Below, piece by piece: positions 21,920-31,800 of a stretch of DNA of 64,000 nt. The position numbers were made by a program, and so were the translations under genes. Within the stretch, counting starts at the first letter, position 1; every line of letters starts with the position of its first letter. The notes below the pieces were generated by a model that saw only the letters and a list, made by a program, of their open reading frames with translations, was not told the origin of the DNA and ran no database searches. Origin of the DNA: Anthoceros angustus (Eukaryota > Streptophyta > Anthocerotopsida > Anthocerotales > Anthocerotaceae); assembly GCA_010909165.1 (NCBI GenBank), contig MU008193.1:1-64000 (forward strand). Direction: 5' to 3'.

Positions 21920-22826
21920 GAGGAGGATTTCACAAAGTAAAGTATCATGTCTTGCGCCCACGCTCATCGAGTCCTTTGCCATTACAGAGGAATTTCGTGG
22001 GCCGTGAGCCAACATGTCTGTAGAGAGGAAGTCGCGGTCGGAGTGTTTGGTGGAGGACTCCGTGCCTAAACGAGTTGCTCCCTTGTGAATGGTTGTGAAA
22101 TTGCTTTGCTTTGGGTGTGTGGCAAATGCCTGAGAACTCTCGGCTTGAGGGTAGACCAGGAAAGACTGGAGGTTCTCACCGTGTGTCAAACTCATAGCAA
22201 CCGCCCAAGGAAGAACTTGCTGGTGGAGGCGGACCCTGTGCAGCCAGCCGTAAGGGCGAGTCCAAGAAGCCCGAATCGAGGTTAGACTAGGAGGAAGAGG
22301 ATGAGGAGATGAGAAGATGAGTAGAGGATTAGAGGTGTAGGTGTTAGTGGAAGGCTGCAGAGCCTAAGGGACGAATCCCAACCGCAAACGAGCCCCGAGT
22401 GGAGAAGTTTGGTCTTAGAAGTAGGGACGAATCGGTGTGAACTGTGGGCGCCCGTGGTAGGCCTTTGTCACCGAAAGGTGACTCGCAATTGTGTTGTTGT
22501 AGGTCAAGTTTGGTCTTAGAAGTAGGGACGAAATCGCGGTGAACTGGGGTCCCGGCGCCTGGTAGGCTCCTTGTCACGAGGTGACCCGCAATTGTTTTGT
22601 GTGTGGGTCGAGGTTGGCGATTTTTCAGCAAGGCAAGTGGTGCACAGAAGAGGGAGAGGGTGCCTTGCTTGTTTAGAAGGTCGAGAAGTGTGTCACCGCA
22701 GTAGCGACGGGCATCACAAGACCTCGAACTTTCACACAAGTCTCATGGGACTAAACCCAACGTGGCGACAGGATAAGTGTGGCTTATAGTGGGAGGACCG
22801 GGAGTGCCCCGATTCTCCCTACCACA

Positions 22827-22831
22827 CATTG
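22827..22831. repeat. Right target-site duplication CATTG of FamA-1
   Basis: Exact repeat of 7325-7329. Cop-2a coding continues immediately after it. Confidence 0.9.
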
Positions 22832-23342
22832 GGAGGCGAAAGGAGTTATGAGGTATCCGAATGGTACAAAAGCGCATATGGTTTAGTAGTGAAGATGCAT
22901 GTGTGTTCATGCGCATGCGGTGGATATGGACAAAAAGGAGTCCACATCGTGTTATGTCTTCATGTGCATGGAGGCGCCTTATGCATCTCTGCTGGCAAGC
23001 CGCATTACGCTATCTACCACAGAGTTTAGTATGTTAAAAGAATCGAGGCTTTCAAGGAAGCTATATGGCTTGCCTGCTTAGTAGACTTGGGGATCATGGT
23101 TATCGCCAAATAAGGTATTCTTGAATATCCAATTGGCAAAGAATCCAAAGGTTTCATGCGAAGACTAAACATGTGGATGTGAAGTATCATATTCGAGAGT
23201 GTTAGATGACAAGAGGTACAACTGGAGGTTCACACCACCTCAACCACTGATATTCTTACCAAGGGACTCATGAGCAATTTCCCAAGTCTGACACCTGACA
23301 TGGGCAAGGAGAAGTCCATTCTCCCGCAAGGTAAATTCCTTT
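22832..23342 (+). pseudogene. Cop-2a RNase H, C-terminal part (broken, split)
   Basis: Resumes the copia reading frame interrupted at 7324: EAKGVMRY-type start, then MDKKESTS (about 22928-22955), EAFKEAIWLACLVDLGI (about 23045-23095), KESKGFMRRLNMWM, and the terminal TDILTKGL block near 23245-23275. These are the RNase H and tail blocks of RVT_2 copia polyproteins and match Cop-2b at 57215-57730 (minus). Frame breaks are present. Confidence 0.75.
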
Positions 23343-23353
23343 AAGTGGGAGGT
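23343..23353 (+). other. Polypurine tract of Cop-2a
   Basis: AAGTGGGAGGT, identical to the tract of Cop-2b at 57199-57209 on the other strand, and directly followed by an LTR start. Confidence 0.75.
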
Positions 23354-23417
23354 TGAAGCATTCGAGTCAATGCACCCAATACTCAGTCCAAGTTGGTGTC
23401 AGCCTACTTAGTTTAAA
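23354..23417 (+). repeat. Start of Cop-2a 3' LTR, truncated
   Basis: TGAAGCATTCGAGTCAATGC aligns with the Cop-2b LTR start (minus strand from 57198), and similarity runs on through TTGGTGTCAG to about 23410. It is then cut by the end of a minus-strand FamA LTR. The exact junction is blurred. Confidence 0.6.
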
Positions 23418-23915
23418 AGCCAATCACCAGGACCCGGCACCCCGATCTCGACCTAGCGCCACACTTATCCCACTCGTGACGCTGGGTTTACTTGCAGACT
23501 AGTGTGATTCGGGCTGTGATCACCAACTCCCACCTCTAATCACACATCTTCTCATCTCTTCCTCAACCTCATCCATCTCCTTCTACTTCCCTTACGAACC
23601 GCCACTGCACCGGTCCTCACCACCAAGTCTCTTCACCAAAGGGCCGTGGTTTGACAACAGCGCCACCTGTGAGTCTTTCGGCCTCACCGCCGAGTGTTCC
23701 TCGGCATCGCCACACACACCTGTGCAAAGCAATTTCACAACAACCATTCACAAGGGGAGCAACTGTTTAGGCACTAAGGAGCAAGTCCTCCACCAAGCAC
23801 CCGACCACCGCGATTTCTCTACCGTGACGCTGGCTCACCGCACGAAATTTCAGAATGGCAAAGGACTGAGGGTGGAAGCGCAAGACATGATACTTTACTT
23901 TGTGAAATCCTCCTC

Positions 23916-23923
23916 CTCTTATA
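23916..23923 (-). promoter_or_regulatory. TATA box of FamA-2 LTR
   Basis: TATAAGAG on the minus strand in the conserved GGCCTCCTATAAGAGGAGG context. Confidence 0.55.
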
Positions 23924-24779
23924 GGAGGCCTTCCACATACACCTCCCTTAGGTGACCCTACCGCAGTCACCTTTTCCAATATTTCTATTATTTCCTCACC
24001 GCCAAGATTTAATGACCTCAAGTCTATTGTCCGTCCTTGGTAAATTCTATTCTAGCAACTTCACCTAAGATCATCCTTAAAGGATGTCACCACATCACCT
24101 ATCCTTTCTATTATTCTCTCATCATTTATGGTCTTGACCATTCTAGTCTTCTTGCTGGTGACATGTCCTTGTGGATTGGCCCTCGCCTCCTTTGCTCTGC
24201 CCCTTCCCATCTTGTCGCTTCCTAATGTGTGGGGCAAGTACACCGCCTTCCTCCATCTCGGCGCCTAAAGTCCTTCCTTCCATCAATCGCGCTCCCGCGC
24301 ACCTAGGCGCCTTCTCCATCACCGGTCGCGCCTGCTCATCGTCTACCGCGTAGTCCGGCAGACTATAGGCCGACCTACCATGGTAGTCCTTTTCCTTCTT
24401 CTCCATCGGTGAGGACTTCGGTCAAGATCTCCATTTTGCCTCGCTTGATTTGTCCATACCTACCATAGAGCATCTTAAAGAGTCTTTCCCCATTGTCACC
24501 ATGTCCCTAATCTCCGGCCCTTTTGCATCTCTCTCCCCGGCCCTGCTTCCTTATCCGTGGGGAGGGAACTTCTCACCCTTCCTTCTTCTCACGGGTCGGT
24601 CCCCGCCCCTGTCTCCTCCGTGGGTTGTCTCCCACCACCGCCTCCGGGGTATACACCGGACCCCGGCTCCTTCATCTCACCAGCCTCCGCCCGACCCAAC
24701 AGCCCGCTCCACGGGCACTCACCCCTAGTCCGCATCACCGCGAGTGGTTCCACCACGTAGTCCGCAGACCATGGTAGGT

Positions 24780-24803
24780 GGTCACCTACCATGGTAGGTG
24801 ACC
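24780..24803. repeat. Perfect 24-bp palindrome in FamA-2 LTR
   Basis: Perfect inverted repeat without loop, centred on ATGG|CCAT-type symmetry (half site GGTCACCTACCA). It lies within motif cluster c, and a second ACCATGGTAGGT core precedes it at 24769-24780. A slightly broken version occurs at 63672-63698. Confidence 0.8.
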
Positions 24804-24879
24804 CCGTGAGGGTGGCTGTCCCCTCCTTGCTCTCCGCGCCATCTTCCACCTTGGCGCCACTCCCTCATCTCCGACTCTC

Positions 24880-27000
24880 GATTCCTGAGTCCATTTCACG
24901 ATGGCCTCATCAAAATCGGAGGCCTCCGCCGCACTGTTGCAGCCCCTTCATCATCATCATGAGGACCCAATGTCCTCCTCTTGGCCAAACGCAAGATTTC
25001 GTTGTTGGCCTTCAAGATTCTATTGTGGAGGTGAGCCCCAAGCTATGATATTGCATTTGGAGATCATCAACTCCGTGGGGCCACTCTCCATCTTCACACC
25101 TACCTTGTAGGGCCCTTGAGGTGGTCAATTCCCCACCTTGACATGGAGGGTCACATTCTCCTCCTCACTTCTTTAGCCGGGCTGGCAATTTGGCTCAAGG
25201 GCAATCCGCCCAAAATCGCCGCTCACTACCAAGATTCTGCACCACCTTCTTGTGCTCCTCCTCTGGAACCTCCTTTGTTCCAGCCGCCATTTGCTTGGCA
25301 ACTTTTCCTTCTCTTGCCAAGCCTCAAGCTCTTGTACTAGGTCTTGAGCTTCTAGCTCCGCGCTTCTCCTCCAAATTGAACCGATCCTTCTCAATTCCTC
25401 TTCCATGTCCCGGATTTTGATGGCTTGGGTAGCCATCACTGCTCATGCGGCCCAATTGCTGGACCGCTATCTTCCCTTCCGAGCCTCCGCTTTGCCCTTT
25501 CGTTCTTGCTCTAATTGGGCAAAATGCCTCCGCCTTTGCCTCCATGAATCGCTTGGTCAATGGCTCTCTTCCAGACACCTTCCCTTCCAGATTTTCCGCT
25601 CCATCCATGAGGTCGCTTGGAGCTTCTCCACGCCTTTTCCAGCTTGGCGCCTTTCATCGGACTCCATGGCCTCCAATTGCCATTTAGTCCCCGCCTCCTC
25701 CGCCATGTCTTGGGCTTTCACCTCTTGGCATGCCCACAAGGAGGCTGCTAGGTCTCTAGCCCCCTTCAAATCCACACGGTTGAGTGCTTCACAAGCACTC
25801 AAAGAATTCTCCTAGGGGTCCTAATTCCACCCTCCTTCTTGCTGGAAATTTCCAGCTCTCCCGCATGACCACGGCGCGGCGCTGGTCCCTCACCGCCGCC
25901 ATCCGCCTCCCACTGCGGGAAATGGTGGGCTCGCGCGCGCCGCTACCGCTTCTCCTTCCCCCGCCGAGGGCCGCCGCCAGGGCTGCCACCGGGTAGGTCG
26001 CCTCACGGTAGTCCACCTACCGTGGTAGACGATCACCACTGGGTAGTCCGCCCACCCCTCAGGCTGCCTCTTCCACCCATGCATGGTGGGGACTCCCACC
26101 CTTGGGCCATAGTCCTCCTCTCATAAACCACTACTTCGGCCCTCTCGCCTCTCCCCGCTTGCCCTGGGGAAAAGCCTCCCACTCCGCAACCGCCCACTTC
26201 TTCCGCCTAGCATGCTTGTGGAGGTCCGACCTCCCACCGCCTTCCTCAATGCAAAAGGCAAAGGCCTTTTCCAAGCTTGGCCGGAGATGGATTATCTCAA
26301 GGATGCCAAGCATCTTCCACCTTGCTTGTGAGAAGCCCCTTCCGCTTTCCCACAAATGCACCAAATAGGTGCTGAGGTAAGGCTGGGCCTTCCTCATCCA
26401 CCGAATTTGGCTTGAGGAGCTCCTGGTGGATGTAGGCCTCATACATGATGGTGCCCCAATGCTTGGCTCCTCATGGAAATCTTCCACAGGAAGTTGGTGT
26501 TAAATAGGACGTTCACCAACCCCAAGACAATCTTTGCAAGAGCCCACTTCAGCTCCTTGATGCTCTGCCTTCCACCCATTCTTGGCATGGGCCTTCACCC
26601 TCCATCCATGTCGAGGAACTCCGGAATATCGAGAGGGCTGTCCTCTTCCTCCATTGACCTTTCGAGGAGAGCACCGAGCTCTCTCCTCCGCCTCCATACA
26701 CGAATGCTCCTTACGGCCCAACAATGGGATCCGTCGAGCATTTCTCCAATGCGGCAGGCTCGAGGATGGAGGTTGATGAAACATCTCAATCAATTCCAAA
26801 TTGGTGTAGGCCCATTACGGCCATACACCCATCCCAATTGGATGTTATCCTCTCGCCCACCGAAAATCAACCAAATGGGTTGTTGCCCAAAGCAAGTGAA
26901 TTGGGGCATCACAAGTTCACCTCTCGGCGCACGCCGCTTCTTTTCCTTCCTCGAGGAGAGCCCTTGGCCGGCTCCTTCCCTTGCCTTTCCACCGAGGCAT
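24880..27000 (-). pseudogene. Degenerate U3 reading frame of FamA-2 LTR
   Basis: Minus-strand counterpart of 8269-10525. The conserved ATG is at 27000 and the MPQFTCFA equivalent at 26909, but the N-terminus is broken. Visible blocks: RKAQPYLSTYLVHLWES (about 26340-26390), VDLKGARDLAASLWACQE (about 25720-25775), a coiled-coil-like stretch near 25330-25560, and LQMQYHSLG with DFDEAI near 24900-25050. Same family of unknown protein. Confidence 0.45.
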
Positions 27001-27936
27001 GGTGCCTTTCTTCTCCAAATGCTTCAAAGGAAGGAATTACTCCCAATTGGCAATCTAGGCTTGCTCAAACGCTCCTTCTCCAGAGTGGTGAAACCCCCCG
27101 AGGCACAATTCACGTTAGGCTTGATGACGCCCCACCGCTGCCAATTTCCTTGCGATTCTCTTCGTGGTGCCGCCATGGGTGGTCGAGGTCCTCCCTTCAA
27201 CCGCCAATTTCTCAACTTGCGCTCACTGATGCTCCTTCCAATGCTCGCGCTTGAGAGACTTCCTCCGTGGCGCATGCCTCTGCTCTCTCCTTCCTCCTCT
27301 GGCTCAACTGGCTAGGTTCTCCCTCCTTCACCGTTCTCCTTCCTTCACCGCTCTCCTTCCTCCTTCCTGTAGCGTGGCGGCGATGCGCATGATAGCAACC
27401 TTCCTTCTCCTCTCGCCTTACGCCCATCCAGCCCCTCAAGTGAGGATGCCTGCTCAAGAGAGAGTTGCAAACTGCACTTTGCCTCCTGGATGTCCACCGA
27501 GGCCAACCCTAGATTGGTTCAACATTCTAATTACCTAAGCCTAAATTACCTATTTTCCCTTATCCGCTTCCCAAATTAATCACCTTCTAATTAATCCTAT
27601 TTATCTACTCCCTATTGGTGAGCATATATATAGTGGATATCCTCATATTAATTTCTTTGCCGAGATTCCGTAACCACCGCGGTAGTCCACCACCACTGGT
27701 TCCGCTTTTTCTCACCACCGGGCGTGGTTACCAGTAGTCACATACCACCTTTCTGACCGCCTCCGCCGTCTGGGGTCGCTGACCTGCTTCTTCCCGGGAT
27801 ATCCTTTCACTTCCTAACAATATTTTACAACTCAGCTTCAAGATTCTCAAATTTTCGGCATGTTCCTTTTCAATCGCTTAGCCAAAAAATCAAACTTGTC
27901 TTCTCGCTTTGGGTTGCCCAAACTTTATGCTCCACA

Positions 27937-27948
27937 TACTCCCACCTC
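27937..27948 (-). other. Polypurine tract of FamA-2
   Basis: Minus-strand GAGGTGGGAGTA immediately before the LTR start TGTGG, matching FamA-1. Confidence 0.7.
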
Positions 27949-27989
27949 ACCCGCTTGCGCCCTCGCAAACAACAGTACTACCGAGGTAC

Positions 27990-29060
27990 TTTGACCTTCC
28001 ACCCATTGACTCGTCGGCAATCCAAGACCGAGTTGCATGATCCATTCTCGTATAATCGCACTACCTCGTAAGGTCCCATCCATCTCAATCTAAGCTTCCC
28101 CGGAAAGTCTAGGTACCGACTATCATATAGAAGAACCAAATCGCCCACGATAGTCTCTGCTTCTTAACCTCCCATCATGCCGATCTTCCGAGTTCCCGAA
28201 CTGGTTTCTTCTAAAGCATCCTCCCTACGCTCCCCGCCTATGAACGATTCTAGTCTAGCTTCGCCATCTCTACAACATGCTCATCCTCCATGATCCGTAG
28301 GTACTCAAATTCCACGCATCACGGTGACATGCCATACGTTAGATAATAAGGGTCTTCTTGGTGGTTACCTTCTGTCCTCAGAGGCCCACAATGAATGCAA
28401 CTTAGCATCCCAATCATACATGCTACCTTGGTGAGGATTGTGCAGAACCCATTTGTCTTCTCACAATCCATTCGCTTTGGGGTTGTAGGGGGTCGCCTTC
28501 GATGCCGAATGTTGAAATAGGTGGTTAGGGACTCAACGACGAGTTGAGGAAATGTGTCCCCATTACCAACCAACTCCAAAGGACACCCATGTTATGATAT
28601 TCTAATAAAAATTTTGCCACCGCAGTGCGTCCTTCCTGTTGCTTCACTCCACCATCTTCGTGCAATAACTGTAGCCACCAAAATGTACCGCTTCCTCGTC
28701 CATGCTGGGGTTTGATTGGTCCCACGAAATCGATTCCCCACTTCTAACGGTGCTAAGCAGATGTAGATGTAGGTAAGAGGCCATTGTGTCGACAACGAGG
28801 CCGCCCAACCCTCCGACACGCATCACACCTCCGAGTGAACTCCCACACATCCTTTTGCATCAGAGCCCACCGTAACCTCGCATTCAAAATCTTCTTAACG
28901 GTCAATTGCATTAATAGTGTCCACCGCCTCGCATGTAGGCCCGTGACGAGTGAGCCCTCACCGAGACACCGCCGATCTTCGTCCGCCCAAGTTTGTACAG
29001 ATGCCTTCCTTAGCAGGGTGCGGCTTTATGGAGAAAACCGCCTTCTCGACAAACCATCCG
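27990..29060 (-). pseudogene. FamA-2 integrase (broken)
   Basis: Gypsy integrase read from 29060 downwards. The zinc-binding end shows RRCDACRRVGRPR near 28790-28825. The catalytic core shows the FVGPIKPQHGRGS block near 28690-28735 and KRYILVAT, then TAVAKFLLEYHNMG near 28580-28625 and GTHFLNS. The end of the core reads FCTILTKVACM and EDPYYLTYGMSP (28319-28354). The C-terminal WMGPYEV/VNGWKVK blocks lie near 28000-28090. Frame breaks occur roughly every 100-200 bases. This integrase is the reference that shows FamA-1 has lost its core. Confidence 0.7.
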
Positions 29061-29745
29061 CATGATTCCATGCTCCAGAATTTGCGTACTTCAACAAATA
29101 TCTTGGGCATGAACGCCCTCACGTTCTAATCTCCTTCCGTGTCGACTATGTCGCCTCCTAGGTCGCCGTTAGTAGCCCTGCATGGCGTTGATCTATCCAC
29201 AAATCTATTTTCTCGCCCCATGCCGCATCTCTTCTCACCCGTTTGCATGCTCTTCCTCTATTAACGGACTGATTTCGTCCATTCCTGGTCTAGCCTCGTC
29301 TAGGTCCAGCTCAGCTCCGACCTCCTCGCCTTTGTTGCACCTCCATGGTCGATTTTTATGATTGCCCACACCGCCAACTTCCTCAGCCAAACTTTTCTTG
29401 AATCCTGGTGTGTCCACCTCCTAGGGCCTTCTCCGCGGCCCATGGCGCTCGCCACCGCCAAGTGTGGTTCGCCGCTCAAAACGGCTCATGTCCGCTTTTG
29501 CTTCTTCCTTTGCCAACGTGGCCTCCACTTGCAGCCCTCCCGACTGCTCACCCTTGAGGAGCATTTCAGCCTCCTCGCGCCCATGCTGGCGCTCTATCCT
29601 CTCTCGATTTCCAGATTGTCCCCGCAACTTTTCCCCGCACAACGCCCCTTCTTGCTCATTTGGCCTCACGCAACAAGACTTGCTGATCAATTCTTAGGCC
29701 GTCATGCTCACGTCCTCCTTCGACCCGGGCCGTGGCAACCAACTC
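29061..29745 (-). pseudogene. FamA-2 RNase H-integrase linker
   Basis: About 680 bases between RNase H and integrase, encoding a polar Glu/Arg/Lys/Gln-rich stretch. An 89-codon uninterrupted segment (29421-29690) contains GNRERIERQHGREEAEMLLK, which looks coiled-coil-like. FamA-1 has a shortened version at 16920-17330; FamB-1 has almost none. Unusual position for such an insertion; no named domain recognised. Confidence 0.45.
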
Positions 29746-31000
29746 CTCGTCAGAAATCTATCCGTGGCTTCAAGTCGCTTCCGCCAGACGAAATGAAATC
29801 ATTCGATGTTGCTTCCCTCGGCCTAGTTTCTACGTCGTAGTCAAACTCTTGCAGTAGTACCCATCCGGCAATCCTTCCCGACAACCGCTTGTTGACAAGA
29901 TACTTCAACGCAAAATGGTCAACATGAAACGCCACCTTGCAAGCGGATAGTGTCTAAACTTTACAGAGTGAGTAAATGATACCAAGACCCTCCCGGTGGT
30001 TGAGTAGTTCTTTCATCCGTGAGCTGCCCACCGCATAGAAAATCGGATGATCCCGCTTTCTTCTCCTTCCGACTTAAGACGGTCCCAATGGCATAAGCGG
30101 ACATCCACGATACATGAAACGGCTTCTCCCAATCGCGGTAACGCTACGCCACCAAACTGCCCTTCAATCGAAAAGCCTCGCCTTGGTCCATTCAAGGTGT
30201 ATCCTTCTTGGTCAATTGTGTCAACAAGGCGCCTTCTTGGCTAAATCCTTGATGAACCTCCTGTAATACCCTACGAGTCCTACAAAGCACGCACTGCTCA
30301 CCGCTTATCCCATCATAACCGCTTTCTCCTTATCTACCGCAATCCTCAAACTCGATGTGCAACAAAATACCTCCATACCAAAATAACACTTCCTGGATGA
30401 AGTTTCATGTTCTCCCGACTCGAAAACATTGCCTCAAATGGTCTAGATGCGTGTTCTCCCAAACACGCAGAAATCATCCAGAATACCTCCATGAACTTTC
30501 TAAAAATCTCGAATATCGCTCACCACACCGGAAAGTGGCGGCATTGCACAACCCGAAGGGAGCTCAATAAGCGAAGTTCCCCAATCCAGAACGTTGTCTT
30601 GTCCTCGATCCTCCTTCCGCAACGAAATTTGATTGTAATACCCGCCCAAGAAATCAGACATCTCATGTCCTCATCGTGTCCAAAGACATCGTCCATGAAA
30701 GGTGATGATCCTTCTTCGTTGCTTCATTGAGCTTCCTGAAATCTTGGCATACCCGAACCTTTCCCTGCTGCTTCTTTGGTACAATTACGATGGGCGCGAC
30801 CCACTCGCTGGTGAGCACTGGATAAATTACCCCAGCCTCCAAATATTGGTCGAGCTGATCCTTAACAACCATGGAATACTTGGGATTCAGCCTGTATTGC
30901 TTGATCCTCACCGGGGTGCTTCCCTCCTTTAAGTCGATTCGATGTATCCCCCTTCTTCCAGATTCCCCGCCATGTCAAGAATCTTGAAGGCAAACACATC
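29746..31000 (-). pseudogene. FamA-2 reverse transcriptase and RNase H (broken)
   Basis: The clearest gypsy RT in the window. 30663-30911 gives 82 unbroken codons including RLNPKYSMVVKDQLDQYLEA, TSEWVAPIVIVPKKQQGKV and RVCQDFRKLNEATKKDHH. RNase H at 29750-29935 shows FHVDHFALKYLVNKRLSGRI and WVLLQEFDYDVETRP. The intervening catalytic YxDD area (about 30480-30520) is frame-broken. Upstream, SKVVKISRYLGPVEKEEFRS and EYVDVFAF (about 30980-31080) form the protease-RT linker. OTA-type, non-chromovirus by the downstream integrase. Confidence 0.75.
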
Positions 31001-31800
31001 GACATACTCCCTAAGCACACTACGAAACTCTTCTTTCTCTACCGGTCCTAGGTACCTAGAAATCTTGACTACCTTGCTAGGTTCTAACTCTAGGTCTTCT
31101 ACAGCATCGGGATCTACATATGTTCCTTCCGGATCACTATACTTGACCCTCCTCCGGAAAATCTCGATCATAGGCCTTACCCTTCCAAAAGGCTACACCT
31201 TCCTATGTGCCTCATCCTCGACTCTACCTTCTCATATGTAAACAGCGACACCAAATCACTCTTTATTTCGCGACCTGACGAGACCCCGATATGCTTGGTC
31301 ACCGCCGAGGAGCTTACCCTAGAGGTGTACCCTGATCGGGATTGCACTCATAGGGAGCCTTGCTCCATGACACAAAGCGATCGCCGCAGTCCGCTGGACT
31401 TGAAGGTGATGCCACTACGACCAAAATCAAAAACACACGCAGACCATACAACCAAGGCCTACCTATCAAAACCTTATAGCCTAAATCCAAACCGCCGCAT
31501 CACAATGTAGGTAAGATGGAAGGTGAGACCCCAATCATAGTGGTACATTCAAGCACCCCAATGGCTTCCTCCTTGTCCGTCGGCCATCCGTAAAATACGG
31601 GCCGGGTGAAACTGAACCCAAGTTGATGATTCCTCCGCCATCAAGTTGACTCGATCCGAATCTAATGGCACATTGGGCACCAAACACCCGCACTCAACCT
31701 CAATCTCGGTGCCCCAAATCAACGAGTTCGACCACATTTACCTCCACCGCCGCTTTCTCACTCCTACGCCTGTGGATTCTCGACTCCTTCACAATTTTAT
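31001..31800 (-). pseudogene. FamA-2 aspartic protease and protease-RT linker (broken)
   Basis: VNLMAEESSTWVQFHPARIL and RMADGQGGSHWG (31549-31660 minus) match the protease blocks of FamA-1. A GVSPSILPTL block and a VLIGRPWLYGLRVFLILV block follow near 31420-31530. The start lies near a PQINEFDHIY-strand complement at about 31700-31770. The catalytic DSG context is not intact. Confidence 0.55.

Larger units (their letters stand above)
7330..22826 (+). mobile_element. Ty3/gypsy (OTA/Tat-like) retrotransposon FamA-1, structurally complete with giant LTRs
   Basis: 15.5 kb element bounded by CATTG duplications: 5' LTR 7330-12390, tRNA-Asp-type primer site, gag, protease, reverse transcriptase, RNase H, damaged integrase, polypurine tract and 3' LTR 17812-22826. 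LTR termini are TGTGG...CCACA. The LTRs are ~5.0 kb each, so nearly two thirds of the element is LTR. Domain order PR-RT-RH-IN makes it gypsy. No chromodomain follows integrase, and the tRNA-Asp-type PBS fits the Athila/Tat side. The integrase catalytic core appears deleted relative to FamA-2, and frames are broken throughout, so it is non-autonomous as written. It interrupts Cop-2a. Confidence 0.85.
17812..22826 (+). repeat. FamA-1 3' LTR (~5.02 kb)
   Basis: Starts TGTGGAACG and ends CTACCACA, followed by the CATTG duplication. Long stretches are identical to the 5' LTR by substitution (for example 8905-9060 against 19350-19500), but short indels occur every few tens of bases. Motif clusters lie at about 18010-18090, 19720-19840, 20995-21090 and 21415-21475. 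Because of the indels, dating by raw LTR divergence would mislead. Confidence 0.9.
23418..27936 (-). repeat. FamA-2 3' LTR (~4.5 kb)
   Basis: Read on the minus strand it starts TGTGGAGCATAAAGTTTGGG at 27936, just after the polypurine tract, and runs to about 23418, where the CCACA end is degraded. It contains the TATA box (minus, 23916-23923), the U3 reading frame and all four motif clusters (27660-27760, 25980-26060, 24720-24803, 24325-24390). It shows more real substitutions against 7330-12390 than the two FamA-1 LTRs show against each other. Confidence 0.75.

Noticed and set aside
26473-27315. 280-codon plus-strand open frame
   Set aside because: It is antisense to the U3 reading frame of the minus-strand FamA-2 LTR. 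No recognisable domain, and not kept open in the antisense of the other four LTRs.
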